The notes beneath the pieces are model-generated. The model did no database searches. It had not been told where the DNA came from and worked only from the letters and a program-made list of their open reading frames with translations. Positions 50,001-61,068 of a stretch of 64,000 nucleotides of DNA are shown one piece after another (within the stretch, counting starts at the first letter, position 1; each line of letters starts with the position of its first letter). Position numbers and translations under genes: made by a program. Source of the stretch: Trichopria drosophilae (Eukaryota > Arthropoda > Insecta > Hymenoptera > Diapriidae); assembly GCA_030407085.1 (NCBI GenBank), contig CM059587.1, positions 75,443,001-75,507,000 of the forward strand. Reading direction: 5' to 3'.

Positions 50001-51325
50001 TAATCATCTATAAATGATTTGTATTTAGCCAGATTCAATTAATTTTGTACATAGATTGTGCTTATTCTAGTTTGTTTAAAATGCATTTGAGACAGTATCT
50101 TTCAAACTGATTTACGACAATTCACATATGGACAAATCTTAAAAACCTTTACAGTTCGTGTCACTGTGCATTTTTCCAATTTGCAGGTCATTTTTATGCT
50201 TTTAAAATTATCAGAGTTAAACGTACATCAAATATATTTATGAGTATATATCAGATATCATTTATTAGACGTAAGTTTGAAATTTGTATCTTCAAAAGCC
50301 AAAAATATGCACAAAGGCAAAAACTAAAATGTCACATCACTAATTTTACTTAACTTCTTCAGGTGTAGTATTTTTAACATTTCTACATTGTGCCTGAAAT
50401 TTATATGTATCCTTAATAATAGATAAAAAAGGAAGAAAACACACCGTAATAGAATGATGTGTCTCCTTCCGAAAGACGGAAATAAGTCCCTTTAAAATGT
50501 GTCACATGCTTTTCCGAAAAAAAAAATCAATTTTACTTCATTTTTCAACGATCGTACGTAGCATATTTTAATCATTACAAAGCAACACTAGCCATTTTCT
50601 GTAAGATAAAAAGAACTAAATCTAGATATATGAAAAGTGTGCGCTCAAAAAAGAAATTAGTAATATATCAGTTTTAATTTTGAAAATGACAGCAAAACTG
50701 GTTTGAAAAAAAAAATTTTTTTATTGCCACGCTGAGAATTTAACCCGAACACTATGAGCAATATTTGGGCTAGTTTTAAAAGTGCAAAATAAAGGTAACA
50801 TCAATTTGCTAACTTAGAATAAAAGGTTTAAGGGTCGCTAGAGCCTATCTACTGTCGATAATATCGTGTCATAAGACAATAACTTGACAATGTAGTTTTG
50901 AAAAATAATTTCAAATCATCTTATACCAAATTTCAACTAAATCAGGTAAGAATTAAGAGAGAACAGAGGGGGAAATGCTAATAAAACGCCTGCACCAATT
51001 TTGTTTGCTTTCATTTTCTATTCTAAACCAATTTGAGTGAAATTCAGCATGCAATAATTTGAAACAATTCTGCATATAGTATCAAAACCGAAAATTTGAT
51101 TAAACATTTCAATGCTTTGGAAATTTGAACTTTTCCCATTAAGGAGTGACATTACCGACGTTATCAGGAATAAAAATGAATATTTCTAATGCGAATGTTT
51201 TTAAAGATGGGCGTACATTTTAAAAATATTGATTTTGTCAACGTTGGAAATCAGAAGAAAATTCAACGCGAAAGATAGTAAATATATATAGTTATTAAAT
51301 AATACGTCAATAATAACAGAAAATG
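47057..51325. other. Intron 5, AT-rich, with one GC-richer island
   Basis: No exon or structured repeat was seen except composition: 48640-48960 is richer in GC and CpG (for example attccggcgtattggtccgc), with an open plus-strand frame lacking splice sites in phase. It may be a conserved intronic element. Confidence 0.35.
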
Positions 51326-51650
51326 GATGCGTCTAAAAAACTCGACATTTCATAAAACAGATATTCAAAACCAGACATTAAAAAAAAGATATTAAAAAAC
51401 CAGACATTAAAAAAAAAGACATTCAAAAACAAGACATTTCAAAAACAAGACATTTCTAAAAACAGACATTCTAAAACCAGAAATTTCAAAATGTAGCCAT
51501 TAAGAAACCAGACATTTTAAAATGCAGACATATTTTGAAAGTCTGTTTATTTAAATGTCTGGTTTTTGAAACTCTGATTTTTATATGTCTGGTTTCGGAA
51601 TGTCGAGTTTTAGAAGTGTCTGTTTTGTGATTTGTCGGGTTTTGTGCACC
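51326..51650. repeat. Strand-switching array of about 15-bp units (CCAGACATTNAAAAA type)
   Basis: The plus strand carries about a dozen copies of (c)agacatt(c/t)(a)aaaa(c) from 51340 to 51535, then the reverse units tgtctggttttt-like from 51540 to 51640, ending gtcgggttttgtgcacccc. The design is the same as at 45536-45885 and 62540-62815, with a different unit (AGACATT instead of CGACAGT). This suggests related elements with evolving units. Confidence 0.78.
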
Positions 51651-52212
51651 CCAGAAAATATGAGGCTAATCGAACGCTATGTACATACACTTTCATTTCA
51701 TTATTTAATTCGAGTTTCATTTGTAATAGATACCACAAATCTTTTGAAAAATGTGTAAATATAGTTTGTTTAATGGCTTAAAAGTATACTTTTTATATAT
51801 TTTTTTTTCATAAATATAATTTATGAACACAATTCATTGAACATAATTTATGACGTAAAAGAACTGCTAAATAACAAAGCAATACGTATCAGATTTCATA
51901 CTGATAATAGAACTGATTATTTCAGAAAAAAATTGCGAAACTTTTGACTACATTCTATAAGTAGGTTCGACGATTATATTATTTTCACGATTTTGAATTA
52001 GTACATCTAAATTCTCGGATTATAATCAGAGAAACCAATGACCTACAAGTGATTATTTTCACTTATATGGAAGCATTTTCTGTCTTAATATGCCATATTA
52101 GATCCACCATTTCGAATTTCTAATTTCTGGGCTAAAATTCACAATTAGCTGAATTGGTTAGTGAAAATAATTACAAAAACTCTTTAGCATTTCTTAAAAA
52201 ATGATACACATT
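51651..52212. other. Intron 5 spacer, nothing recognised
   Basis: AT-rich, no feature supported. Confidence 0.45.
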
Positions 52213-52330
52213 CCCTGGTAGAAATTTGTCCATTTTTTCTTAGACTGGCCCATTTCCCCTATACCTTTAACATGGTAAATAAGAATGTTATACAAGAATT
52301 GTACAAAACATGTTTTTATTTCTACCAGGG
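52213..52330. mobile_element. 118-bp MITE with perfect 13-bp TIRs
   Basis: It starts CCCTGGTAGAAAT and ends ATTTCTACCAGGG, a perfect inverted match. The inside (gcccatttcccctataccttt, then aacatggtaaata) resembles 2535-2570 beside the first Penelope-like relic (attttccctatacgtttaac). No clear target duplication. Transposon superfamily not assigned. Confidence 0.6.
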
Positions 52331-53613
52331 TTACGCCATCTACTACATATTAACCTATATATAATACCCTGAATACATTCATGAATGCACTAAGCAAGGA
52401 AAACTTTTACACTTTTGTGACCTAAAATTTAAAGGTTTCTCTGATTTACCCCATTTACCCAAGCAGCTAAACATGAGACTTATGATACTTCTGTTCTCTA
52501 TAAATTTAATATTAAATCATACGAAATTTAAATATGAAACAATTAACATGGTTTCTATTTATCTCTGATGTTGACTTGTGCATTATTGAAATAATTTATT
52601 ACTACAAATGATTTCTTTGTCTAAAGTTGACGTGAAATTCACCAGGGTTTTTTAGTTAATAGGAATTAAAGTCGATTCGATATTAATCATATTAGACCAT
52701 TTTCTTGCAGCGAAACCTGAGTAAAAAATTATATGAATTGCATTAAGTGTAACGTTTTATTAGCAATGCATACGAACTTCAGATATTAAATTTTGCCATC
52801 AAATTATTTGTAAGAGCAATTCTAGTTTTAATGAGATCTCCCGGATAGAAGCTAATAATTCTCTAACGAAATCAGATTTAATGATGATAAATACTTAAGA
52901 CTTTACTATGATTTTACTTTAATTTTTATATTTTCAAAACAATTGTTATATGAGGACTTCACAACATATATACGAAAATAATTTGAAATTACATTTCTTT
53001 ACAGAAATGGACACATTGATTAAAAGATGATAAGGGAAAACATTTTTGGTTATTTTTCTCCCTTATCTTAATCTTTTATTTAAAGAGTATTTTGAACTTT
53101 TACAGCTCTACTTCCTACGCCACGTTACTTCTTTTACACGACTTAGCCTTGGGGCTTATAATTCTTCTCTTCTTGTGTTTCATTCCTTTAATGTCCCCAT
53201 TTAAATCAGGTACTTCTAACCGCTTTTTCTTTACTATTTTACTTAATTTAAAATGCCAAGAGAATTTATTCAAGATTTCAAGGAATTTATTCACTTTACT
53301 GGGTTATACCTATATTTTCCTCAAATTAGCTTTGTTTTTGCGATAATTTGTGAATCTTTTAAGTATTAAAAAAAGTACTACTTGTATTTGTTCAAAATAT
53401 TTGATTTTCTAAGAAAAGTGATTATTTTAAATAGACGAAATTTCGAAGTTTACATTTTGTCACAAATTGTAATTACTATATTTTCATGTCAAGTGTAAAC
53501 AAGACGTAATGTAACTAATTCTCGGCTCTTATATCATGTATTTTCTTCCTCTCTTCTGCTTCGTTTGTATCTTCTTGTCACCAGTTCTTGTGAGTTACTA
53601 ACTCTTGTAAATA
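52331..53613. other. Intron 5 spacer, nothing recognised
   Basis: AT-rich. The open frame at 53092-53346 is Leu/Phe-rich with no convincing domain. Confidence 0.45.
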
Positions 53614-53668
53614 AGTTTAGGTTAGATTAGTGGTTAGGTTAGTGATTATGTTAGGTTAGATTAGTGGG
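53614..53668 (+). repeat. TTAGGTTAG-like interstitial repeat
   Basis: Four copies of ttaggttag or gattagtggttaggt occur in 55 bp. The insect telomere repeat is TTAGG, so this could be a small interstitial telomere-like patch, but short gttaggtt runs are also common in insect introns by other routes. Confidence 0.5.
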
Positions 53669-53689
53669 CTTATTTTTCAGGTATTCTCG

Positions 53690-53765
53690 GATATTTTATC
53701 TCAGATATTTTGTCGCGGATATTTTGTCGTCGCATATCAAGTCGTGTAACCCGACAAAATGAAAA
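53690..53765. repeat. Short array of GGATATTTTGTC units
   Basis: Three to four imperfect copies of a 15-bp unit (cggatattttatct, cagatattttgtcg, cggatattttgtcg), ending cgtgtaacccgacaaaatg. It has the same style as the strand-switching arrays but is one-sided. Confidence 0.6.
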
Positions 53766-56340
53766 AACTTTAATTGAAGATATTTTATACATGAGTTTAT
53801 AAGTTTTTAAGTATTTACATACATTAAATATATGTTACTTATTTTTTCTCTGATTTCGGTTAAAATTAAATTCCGAATTGTTATACGAAATGTCATGCAT
53901 GTTTCATTATAAAAAGAAAATACGTTTCTGCAGTCGCTGATATTTTTCAGAATAACCGATCTAATTATCAATTTTAGAATTTCAAAAATAAGGTAGAAGG
54001 AAACTTCGTTTTGATCTTTTTAATCCGTATGTTCGTTTAAATATGTGTATATAAACGTACTTTCTTGGTGACAGCGGATAGCAGAAAAAGTACATTAAAA
54101 CAATACAATGTAACTTTCTATCCTGTATTGAATATCCTCCTCAAAACAATTATATTCTGTATTCAGAATTATAAACTTTGAAAACAAAAAAATATACACT
54201 AAAAATAAAAAATAATAACATCAACATTTTTACAATTTGTAAAATAATAAAGGTAAGACAATGACAATAATTATGAATTTGATCTCAAAAATTTAGTTGA
54301 GAAGTTCTTATTACACTATTATAATTTTTTAATTAAATAATCCAAGAGGAAACTGTAACAAATCCAAAATGGTTAACTCTAACATAAAAAAATACACAAA
54401 AAAGTTGTTAAAAGAAACCTTAGTAACAAGGTTATAACTGAAAACGTTTTGATTTATAGACACATGATGTATCTTTAATAAAGTTACATTATTATCACCT
54501 GATCTTTACATAAATTAGTACAAATGATTATGAAAAAATTCCGATTTAACAGGTGTATGTTATAAATTTAGTAATGAGAAAAAAGACTTTGGTAAATTGG
54601 ATGATTCAAATTTAATGTTGACTGTATTGTCATATTTTTTAATAAAATAATATGATATTAATAAGATAATAGAAATTGTGTCTGGTGTCAATTCTTTGTT
54701 TGCTATGTCTTGTGAATTTTAAGTCCTCTAAATTTTGGGTTGTGGTCGTTAATTCCATCTCTTTACAATCTTCCTATTTAACCTATACAGACTAAATTAC
54801 ATTGGTTACAGTTGACTAAATATACAATACGACTTTGATGTAATAAATCTAATTTGTCTTTACCATGTTTTATACCGCCATTATTAGTAGTGAATTGCTA
54901 GTAAACAATTCTTATATTATATATTTATATTATATTGTATTCTTATATTTTGATCTTTCTTTGATTTTTTAATTTTATCGAAACTCCTTTGACATATGGA
55001 GTACTGGTTGTTTTAATGTAATCAAAATCTTCTTTATTGTTATCAATTGTATGTACTCTTTTTCTTAGACATTAATAATCATATCCTCTCGATTATATAG
55101 ATTTTATAAAATCTAAAACCAAATTTGTGGTTTCGGAGAAAGAGGGAACACCAAAGACTTGTTTATAAGTGATATTTCCAAAATTAAAATAAGTAGAATT
55201 CAAAATGAGTTTTCGAAAAGTGCTTTTAATTACTGAAACAATTTTAGAAGTTCCAGAATTATTATGTACATTATGAGTGCTACGTCGATCACTCTTTAAT
55301 CATCATAACGATTAAGATAAGTTTAAAAATTATGAAACTGGAAAATTCTTTTCAAAAATTTAAAAAATTGTTGCTTATAAGCGTGAACAAAATATAATGA
55401 ATACGCTCTAATTGTTATTAAATTCTACTTCTAGTAGGTGAAACTGTAAAAAGTATAGCTTTGAAGTAGTCCCTCGGTAGTAAATACGACTTCCACTTCA
55501 TTAATTAGGAACGATTCAGCCAAAAGATTTTAGCAAGACCGTTCTCTCAACGTACCAGGTGGAGAATTAAAGTTTTAATTAGCGAATTACCGTGGGTTTA
55601 CACTGTTTATTTCGATTCTCTTAGCGTCTTCTATTCAAAGGTTCGCTAGAGCCATAAATAGAAAGTTAAACAAAACACTGTTATTTCAAAAGATTTTAGC
55701 GTGTCCGAATTGAATTGAAATACGCTGACTCCAGAGTGCTTTGCTTCTGAAAATTAATTGCAATTTAGTAAAATATACTATAAATGTGATTTAGTGATGT
55801 TCGAGAGTTTTGCAAAGCTAATATTTAGCAGAATCTCTTGACGATTTCTTAAAAATATTAAACGAATTTACCTGTGATGTTTAATTATAATTGCCCATTA
55901 GTCCTTCTCCTAATTGATAAAACACGTTGTACTCTGACTGCATATCGCTTTGACCACAATTTGAAATATTTTTCAAACAACAAATTTCATTTATCAAAGT
56001 TTCAGTCGTAACAAAATAAATGATTAAAATTATCATATATAAACGAATAGGAATTAACCATTTTAACATGGAGTCCTTATTATTGAGAAAATACGGTTTC
56101 GAGAAAAACACAGCGAGAGCTCTAATAAATATGCTTATAAGCAACTGTAGGACTTACCACGGTCGATAATCGATTTACAATTTGTGTACTAATTCGGCAT
56201 ACTTAAAATACCCGGAAATGATTAATTGAAAGTACTTTTGTTATATGGTTACATCCATACGATGAAAGTGAGAATATGCGGATGTAGTTTCAAAATTTAA
56301 ATAATTATATTTGCATTTTAGTTCTTCATACTTGACGTCA
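53766..56340. other. Intron 5, AT-rich, nothing recognised
   Basis: Only simple AT-rich sequence. A slightly GC-richer patch at 55460-55660 has no supported function. Confidence 0.4.
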
Positions 56341-56399
56341 TTGAATGCAATTTTTACCAAATTTTCAACATAATTTGTTAGAGCTGTTCTCAACTTATT

Positions 56400-56620
56400 C
56401 TAAAGTTTCGATTTCAAAGAGGTTTCGAGAACTTCGACTAGGCTACAGGAGCCTAGATGGTTTCACCTCACGGTTGACTGCACGACTCTACAGCTTTACT
56501 ACTTCCCGCCGTGCAACACACGTCGGTACAACTTCCGGAAGTCTCCCGCCGCGATGCTATTCGGAGCTCTTTGTGGCGGCGTTTACCCATAACCTCACGT
56601 ACGACAATATCTTAGCAAGG
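56400..56620. other. GC-rich island in intron 5, all plus frames open
   Basis: This stretch has much higher GC than its flanks and contains ccgccgcgatgctattcgga. All three plus frames are open over most of it. One possible exon runs from the acceptor gactctacag (56491) to a gtacga donor near 56598 and reads QHTSVQLPEVSRRDAIRSS. It would run phase 1 to phase 1, which does not fit between the flanking phase-2 exons by itself. It may be an optional exon, a regulatory element or a decayed gene fragment. Confidence 0.25.
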
Positions 56621-56950
56621 AATTTCATATCTTTGAAAAGAAAGCTTTTCAACTGAAATAAATATACATCTTATGCCGTCAGTTGGAAATAGGAGCAATT
56701 TCGTATTATTCGACTTAAGGTGCAGCCTTAATTCGTTGAAGATTATGAGTGGAAAGTAACAGGTTATACACAGCGAGTGATGTTCATGAATGTGCATTTA
56801 AGTATACTGTAACAGAGGAACTAAAAAAGTTTACATACGTCATTAGCAGTGAATTATTTGTAGCTGTCATATTGGCTCTACAATTTTAAATGTTAAAACT
56901 TTAATTTCAAATCCATTACCAGTATTCTATAAACCCTTCAACTATACGAT

Positions 56951-58536
56951 TTAATCCTTTTCGTCCCAAAATTTCGGAATTCGGACAGAACATTCAACGC
57001 TGTCATTTTTGTTCCAAACGTCGTTTGAAAACATTGAAATAAGTCAAAATCGATAGATTTGGAACTCCTCTTTGAAAGGCCATTGTCAGAATCAGCCGGT
57101 AATTTCAAAAATAAAAGTTGTGATAATTTTTTTGAAAAAATCCTGATTTCTTTGACGTTTCTTCGTAGTAATCCCGCTTTTTGACATTGAAAAGGGCAAC
57201 GCTGTCCATTTTAAAAGGTGCTAATTGCGTCTTTTTGCTTCGCTCTTTTTTCTCCCATAGAATTTTTTTCAAAAAACAAAATGGCGGCTTCAAGATGGCG
57301 TCTGCAAGTTATAATTTTGTATTTTCTCGCGCAATTATCGATTATTTCACCACGTGACGGTTGAAGTCATGGAGAATTGGGATGAAAAAGTAACTATTAT
57401 TATTTGTGAATACCTAATTTTATTATTATTCATTCATAACGTCAAATTAGTTATATACAATGGACTTTTACCTTTTTTCTAATTTCACTCAATTTTCGAC
57501 GTTTCTATATTACTTAAGCGTGAAATTGAAAATGACTATATACGATTGTTACTTCTCAATAATCGGTTTATAACCTAAAAATTGAGTTCAGGATGACGGT
57601 TATGTGCGCATTCCTACCTGGTACTATGACGTTTGTAGGCTTAATAAAAGCGAATATCAGAGTAAACTTCGCTGTAAGTGATACCACAGATTATATACAA
57701 AGAAAGTCTAAAAAAAACTTTGAAGACCCACATTATCAAAAACGAAGAGTCGAAACGATAATGTTCTGGTGACAAGTGTGAAAGACGGAACATCTTATTA
57801 TTCAGAATGTAATAAAAATTTTTGCAAGGTACGCTTCAAGTCATTTCATAAAGTTACATAGATCTACCATATTACTATTGACTTGATCCACTGTTGTCAT
57901 TTAAAATCCAATATAAAACATGTTATCAAAATGAAAGAATAAAAAAAAATGTGGTATATAGTAATTTTCAATTTCACACGTACGTAATTATACAGAAAAG
58001 TCAAAAATTGAGTGAAAATCAAACAAAAAATCGATAAAAACCAATTGTATATAACTAAATTGAGGTTATGAATGAATCATGATGAGATTAGGTGTTATTA
58101 TATAGATTATCAAAAATGATAATAATTACTTTTTCATCCCAATTCTCCAGGATTTCAACCGTTACACGGTCAATCTGTGTAAATGCAAAATGAGAACTTG
58201 CAGACACCATATTAAAGCCGCCATTTTGTTTTTTGAAAAAATCTGACGTGTCAAGAAAGGGCTGAGCAAAAAGACGCGAATAGTATATTTTGCAATGGTC
58301 TGCATTGCCCTTTTCAAGGGCAAAAAATGCGACGGCAAAATCAGTGCTTTTTTCAACAAAATGATCATAATATTTTTCTTTGAACTCGCCGGCTGATTCT
58401 GACTACGATATTTGAAAGAGGAGATCTATCGATTTTGACTAATTTTTCTAATAACAATTTTTCTAACGCCGTTTGGAACAAAAGATACGGCGCTGAAAGT
58501 TGTGTCCAAATTCCAGACTTTCGGGAAGCAGTTTAA
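56951..58536. mobile_element. TTAA-bounded giant foldback element, 1.6 kb, arms about 580 nt
   Basis: It starts TTAATCCTTTTCGTCCCAAA and ends ttcgggaagcagTTTAA, so both ends are TTAA plus a C-rich mirrored run, in piggyBac fashion. The left arm (56951 to about 57543) is an imperfect reverse complement of about 57955 to 58536. Examples are ggagaattgggatgaaaaag at 57371 against ctttttcatcccaattctcc at 58130, and aacaaaatggcggcttcaag against its partner near 58215. The loop of about 410 bp (57544-57954) has no recognisable gene. The minus-strand frames at 57105 and 58162 are arm sequence. Confidence 0.85.
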
Positions 58537-59084
58537 GAGAAAATAGCTGCCAACGAAGAAAGCAGCAATCACTAATAAAAACATATGCCATGGTGGTCGA
58601 AATAAGAAAATCTTGCAATGGTAAATTGATTTAACAAAAAGTTGATAGTTGTAGTTTCCATTATATTTATAATATGTTCTCTGAAACACTAGCGGTCTTA
58701 AAAGCTGTTTGAATATCAGGATTGTTTTATGATGAAGTATGGCAAATATTACTCGACCAATATATTTTGGTTTTAGCTTCGACCAAAGGGATTATTAGAC
58801 ACTTGCTGCAATGCATATATCAAAATAAAAATAACTAGAATTCATTGTTCAAATATGGTACAAATATGCATTTTTGCAAATTTAAGTAAATTTTTCTTAA
58901 AAATGCGACGTTGTCAGTAAATTTTGGAAGCCAAATGCGAATTAATGAATAATATGAGAAATTCTAGTGGTCAGTTTTATTGTTGTAATTTAAATGTAAA
59001 GAGCACTCTAGAGGTGCAGGGAAACAGAATTTTCACACATAACAAAAATGACCGGAAACATTAAATTTCGACTTTTCGTTTCAG
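58537..59084. other. End of intron 5
   Basis: AT-rich sequence to the acceptor cttttcgtttcag. Nothing else seen. Confidence 0.5.
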
Positions 59085-59254
59085 ACCGGACATAACTTCA
59101 ATGAGGGGTCTTCCGCCGGTACCGGGAACAGGGAAACCACCTCCAGCCGTCGTAAGTAGAGTTTCCCTGGAGGATCGGGAACTTCCGCGGCAAGGAAGTC
59201 TCGCCGATGGCGAAGGCATCAAGATCGTCATTCATGACGTCGACAGCGAGCACC
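59085..59254 (+). CDS. Fife: Fife-like exon: Pro-rich linker and start of the region before the PDZ domain
   Basis: The acceptor is cgacttttcgtttcag and the donor gtaagt, phase 2 in and phase 1 out, 56 full codons. The Leu codon CT|A joins exon 31650-31812. It reads PDITSMRGLPPVPGTGKPPP, then SRVSLEDRELPRQGSLADGE, then GIKIVIHDVDSEH. The Pro-rich block could bind SH3 domains, and RQGS is another basophilic-type site. The Ile/Val-rich end may mark the approach to folded sequence. The exon is GC-richer than the surrounding intron. The open frame beyond the donor is intronic. Confidence 0.9.
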
Positions 59255-60999
59255 GTAAGTGCCGTTTACTAAATATTTTAGTTCATAAAATATATAAAAA
59301 TACCTCTATATATATCTCGTCGAAGAAATCGAATAAACTCCAAACCGGAAGTTAAATAAATTCATAGGAGGAAGTCGCAGTTTTCTTGATAGATTCAAGG
59401 TCTTTTCATCCAATAAATTTTGTTCCATTTTTGCTACGGTATGAATAGTTTTCTTTTTCTAACTTAACATTTTTAAGTGAATAACTAAATGAAACTTTCT
59501 TTTGAAACAATCGTAGGAATATAGTAAATAAAAAAAATAGAAATTGGGAAAATAAAGGAAAATTTACGAATTTCAACTAACTAAAAATCAGAAAATATTT
59601 TCTAATACTTAAAATCATATCTATGTAAAAATGTCGTAATATTTTAGCATTCCTTCAATGTTCGAAATTTGTTCTATTATTTAGTTTCCGTGTAAGTGGT
59701 TATAACATACAATGCAATTTTCTTCTTAAGTTAGGTCATCACCAGTAAAAGAAGTTACTTAATAATTAATAAACGAAATGCACCTTTCTAAAAATATACC
59801 TGTTAAATTCCCTCGAAAAATTGCAGTAACTTTGCACAAAGGCGCCAAATTTTTTTTCAAGGAACCTCCGGTTGGCCCATCAAAAGTGGTTTCAAGATCA
59901 CAAGGGTACGAATCACCTTTCGCTTCATCGGACACGAGTAAAAGCCGTGAAAATCGCATGACAGTGCCCTGCAACCTCACTCGTGCTTTTCGTGGTTGAT
60001 CGAGCATGCAGTGATTTTAAAAATCTTAAGAGCTGGAGCGACAAACGTTTTCATGACTAGCGACTTTATAAAGGATTTTAAATTCCTCTTGTGCCAAATT
60101 TTACAGAAAAAAAAGAAATAAACGTAAAATACAGAAATAGCTTTAGATTGTCAAATAATTTTAAAAGGTGAATTGTTCAAAAATGAGAAAATTTTCAATA
60201 AAATGACAGAGTGAACTAAAGGTAAATTTCTTAACATAAATTCCAAATTAGTATACAATTTTAGAACACTTACATTTAAAAAAACAACGTGTTCTGAGCA
60301 AAAAAAAATGTTTAACAATACTGACATTTTTTAAAAATGTTTTGTAGTTTATTCGAAAAGAACACCTTTAAAGAATAGATAATATATTCCTCAGTTATTA
60401 TCCAATTTAATTAGATAACATTTTGTGCATTTAATCAAGAAAGTTTATACATGGATTGAATGCATTTGTTAGAATCTCATAATATGACTACCTCTTGTAG
60501 ATTGAAGTTCCAATCAACGAGTGGTAATCTGTGATTAACACACAGTAATATATTTTAGAATTGATGCGAAACCACTAATTAGTACGGTTACTGATAAATT
60601 AACCTCTGTGTCTTCGTTTGATCATTTATGGTAATTCTGAGTTTCCAAGAAGACATTAAAGCGTTAGGTACGAATCAGTAAGCTGCAATAATTGTCACAT
60701 CGATAAATCCATGACGGGTAAATGCATTTGTTTTAAGTTTCGAAATAATAACCATATAACTATAAACAATATAAATAAAATAGATAATTGAAAAAAAAAT
60801 AAGGAAATTTAATGTATAATTCACGAATATTTTACATAAATTAATTAAACTGTATTAAAGGCATAAAAAATTATATAACGTAAAGTATATAATTTGCCAA
60901 ATTACTAAAAAATGTATTTAATAAGACAAGGATATTACCGTAGTTTACAATTTCAAAAAAATTATTTTGATATGCACACAGATTTCTTTCTTTTTTCAG
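59255..60999. other. Intron 6
   Basis: AT-rich, ending in a strong T-rich acceptor (ttctttcttttttcag). The overlapping open frames at 59759-60007 on both strands lie in a slightly GC-richer patch (59860-60000) and show no domain. Confidence 0.5.
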
Positions 61000-61068
61000 T
61001 AGCGAGACCAAATCCAATGAGAAAAGTTAAGCTAAGGAGGGATTCTGCCTCGGAAAAAGTTCACAGAA
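61000..61068 (+). CDS. Fife: Fife-like short exon, 69 nt, basic
   Basis: The acceptor is ttttttcag and the donor gtaagt, phase 1 to 1, 22 full codons. The split codon C|TA gives Leu, then ARPNPMRKVKLRRDSASEKV and HR follow. It carries another R-R-x-S site (RRDS). In RIM-family proteins a basic stretch of this kind (a V-L-R/K-x-x type strand) begins the PDZ domain, so KVKLRRD may be the first PDZ strand, with the carboxylate-binding loop in the next exon outside the window. The length is a multiple of three and symmetric, so it could be skipped without a frame change. Confidence 0.85.

Larger units (their letters stand above)
1418..61068 (+). other. Fife: Partial gene model: RIM/Piccolo-family active-zone scaffold, probably Fife
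   Basis: Seven exons are joined by introns with consensus sites. The donors read gtaagc, gtacgt, gtaaaa, gtaacc, gtgagt, gtaagt and gtaagt. The splice phases chain without a break: 0, 0, 1, 1, 2 and 1 across the six internal junctions, so all seven can be one reading frame of about 426 codons. The protein starts with a four-Cys-pair zinc finger of RIM/Piccolo type and continues into a basic, Ser/Pro-rich linker. Proteins of this family tether synaptic vesicles and Ca2+ channels at presynaptic active zones and carry PDZ and C2 domains further on; those are not in this window and should lie downstream. Fife is preferred to Rim because the finger does not resemble the very conserved insect Rim finger as I remember it. 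The gene name is recognition, not a search result. The first exon or exons and the start codon are missing. Confidence 0.62.

Noticed and set aside
57105..58689. Minus-strand open frames in the TTAA-bounded foldback element
   Set aside because: They are the two inverted arms read as protein, with no transposase motifs.
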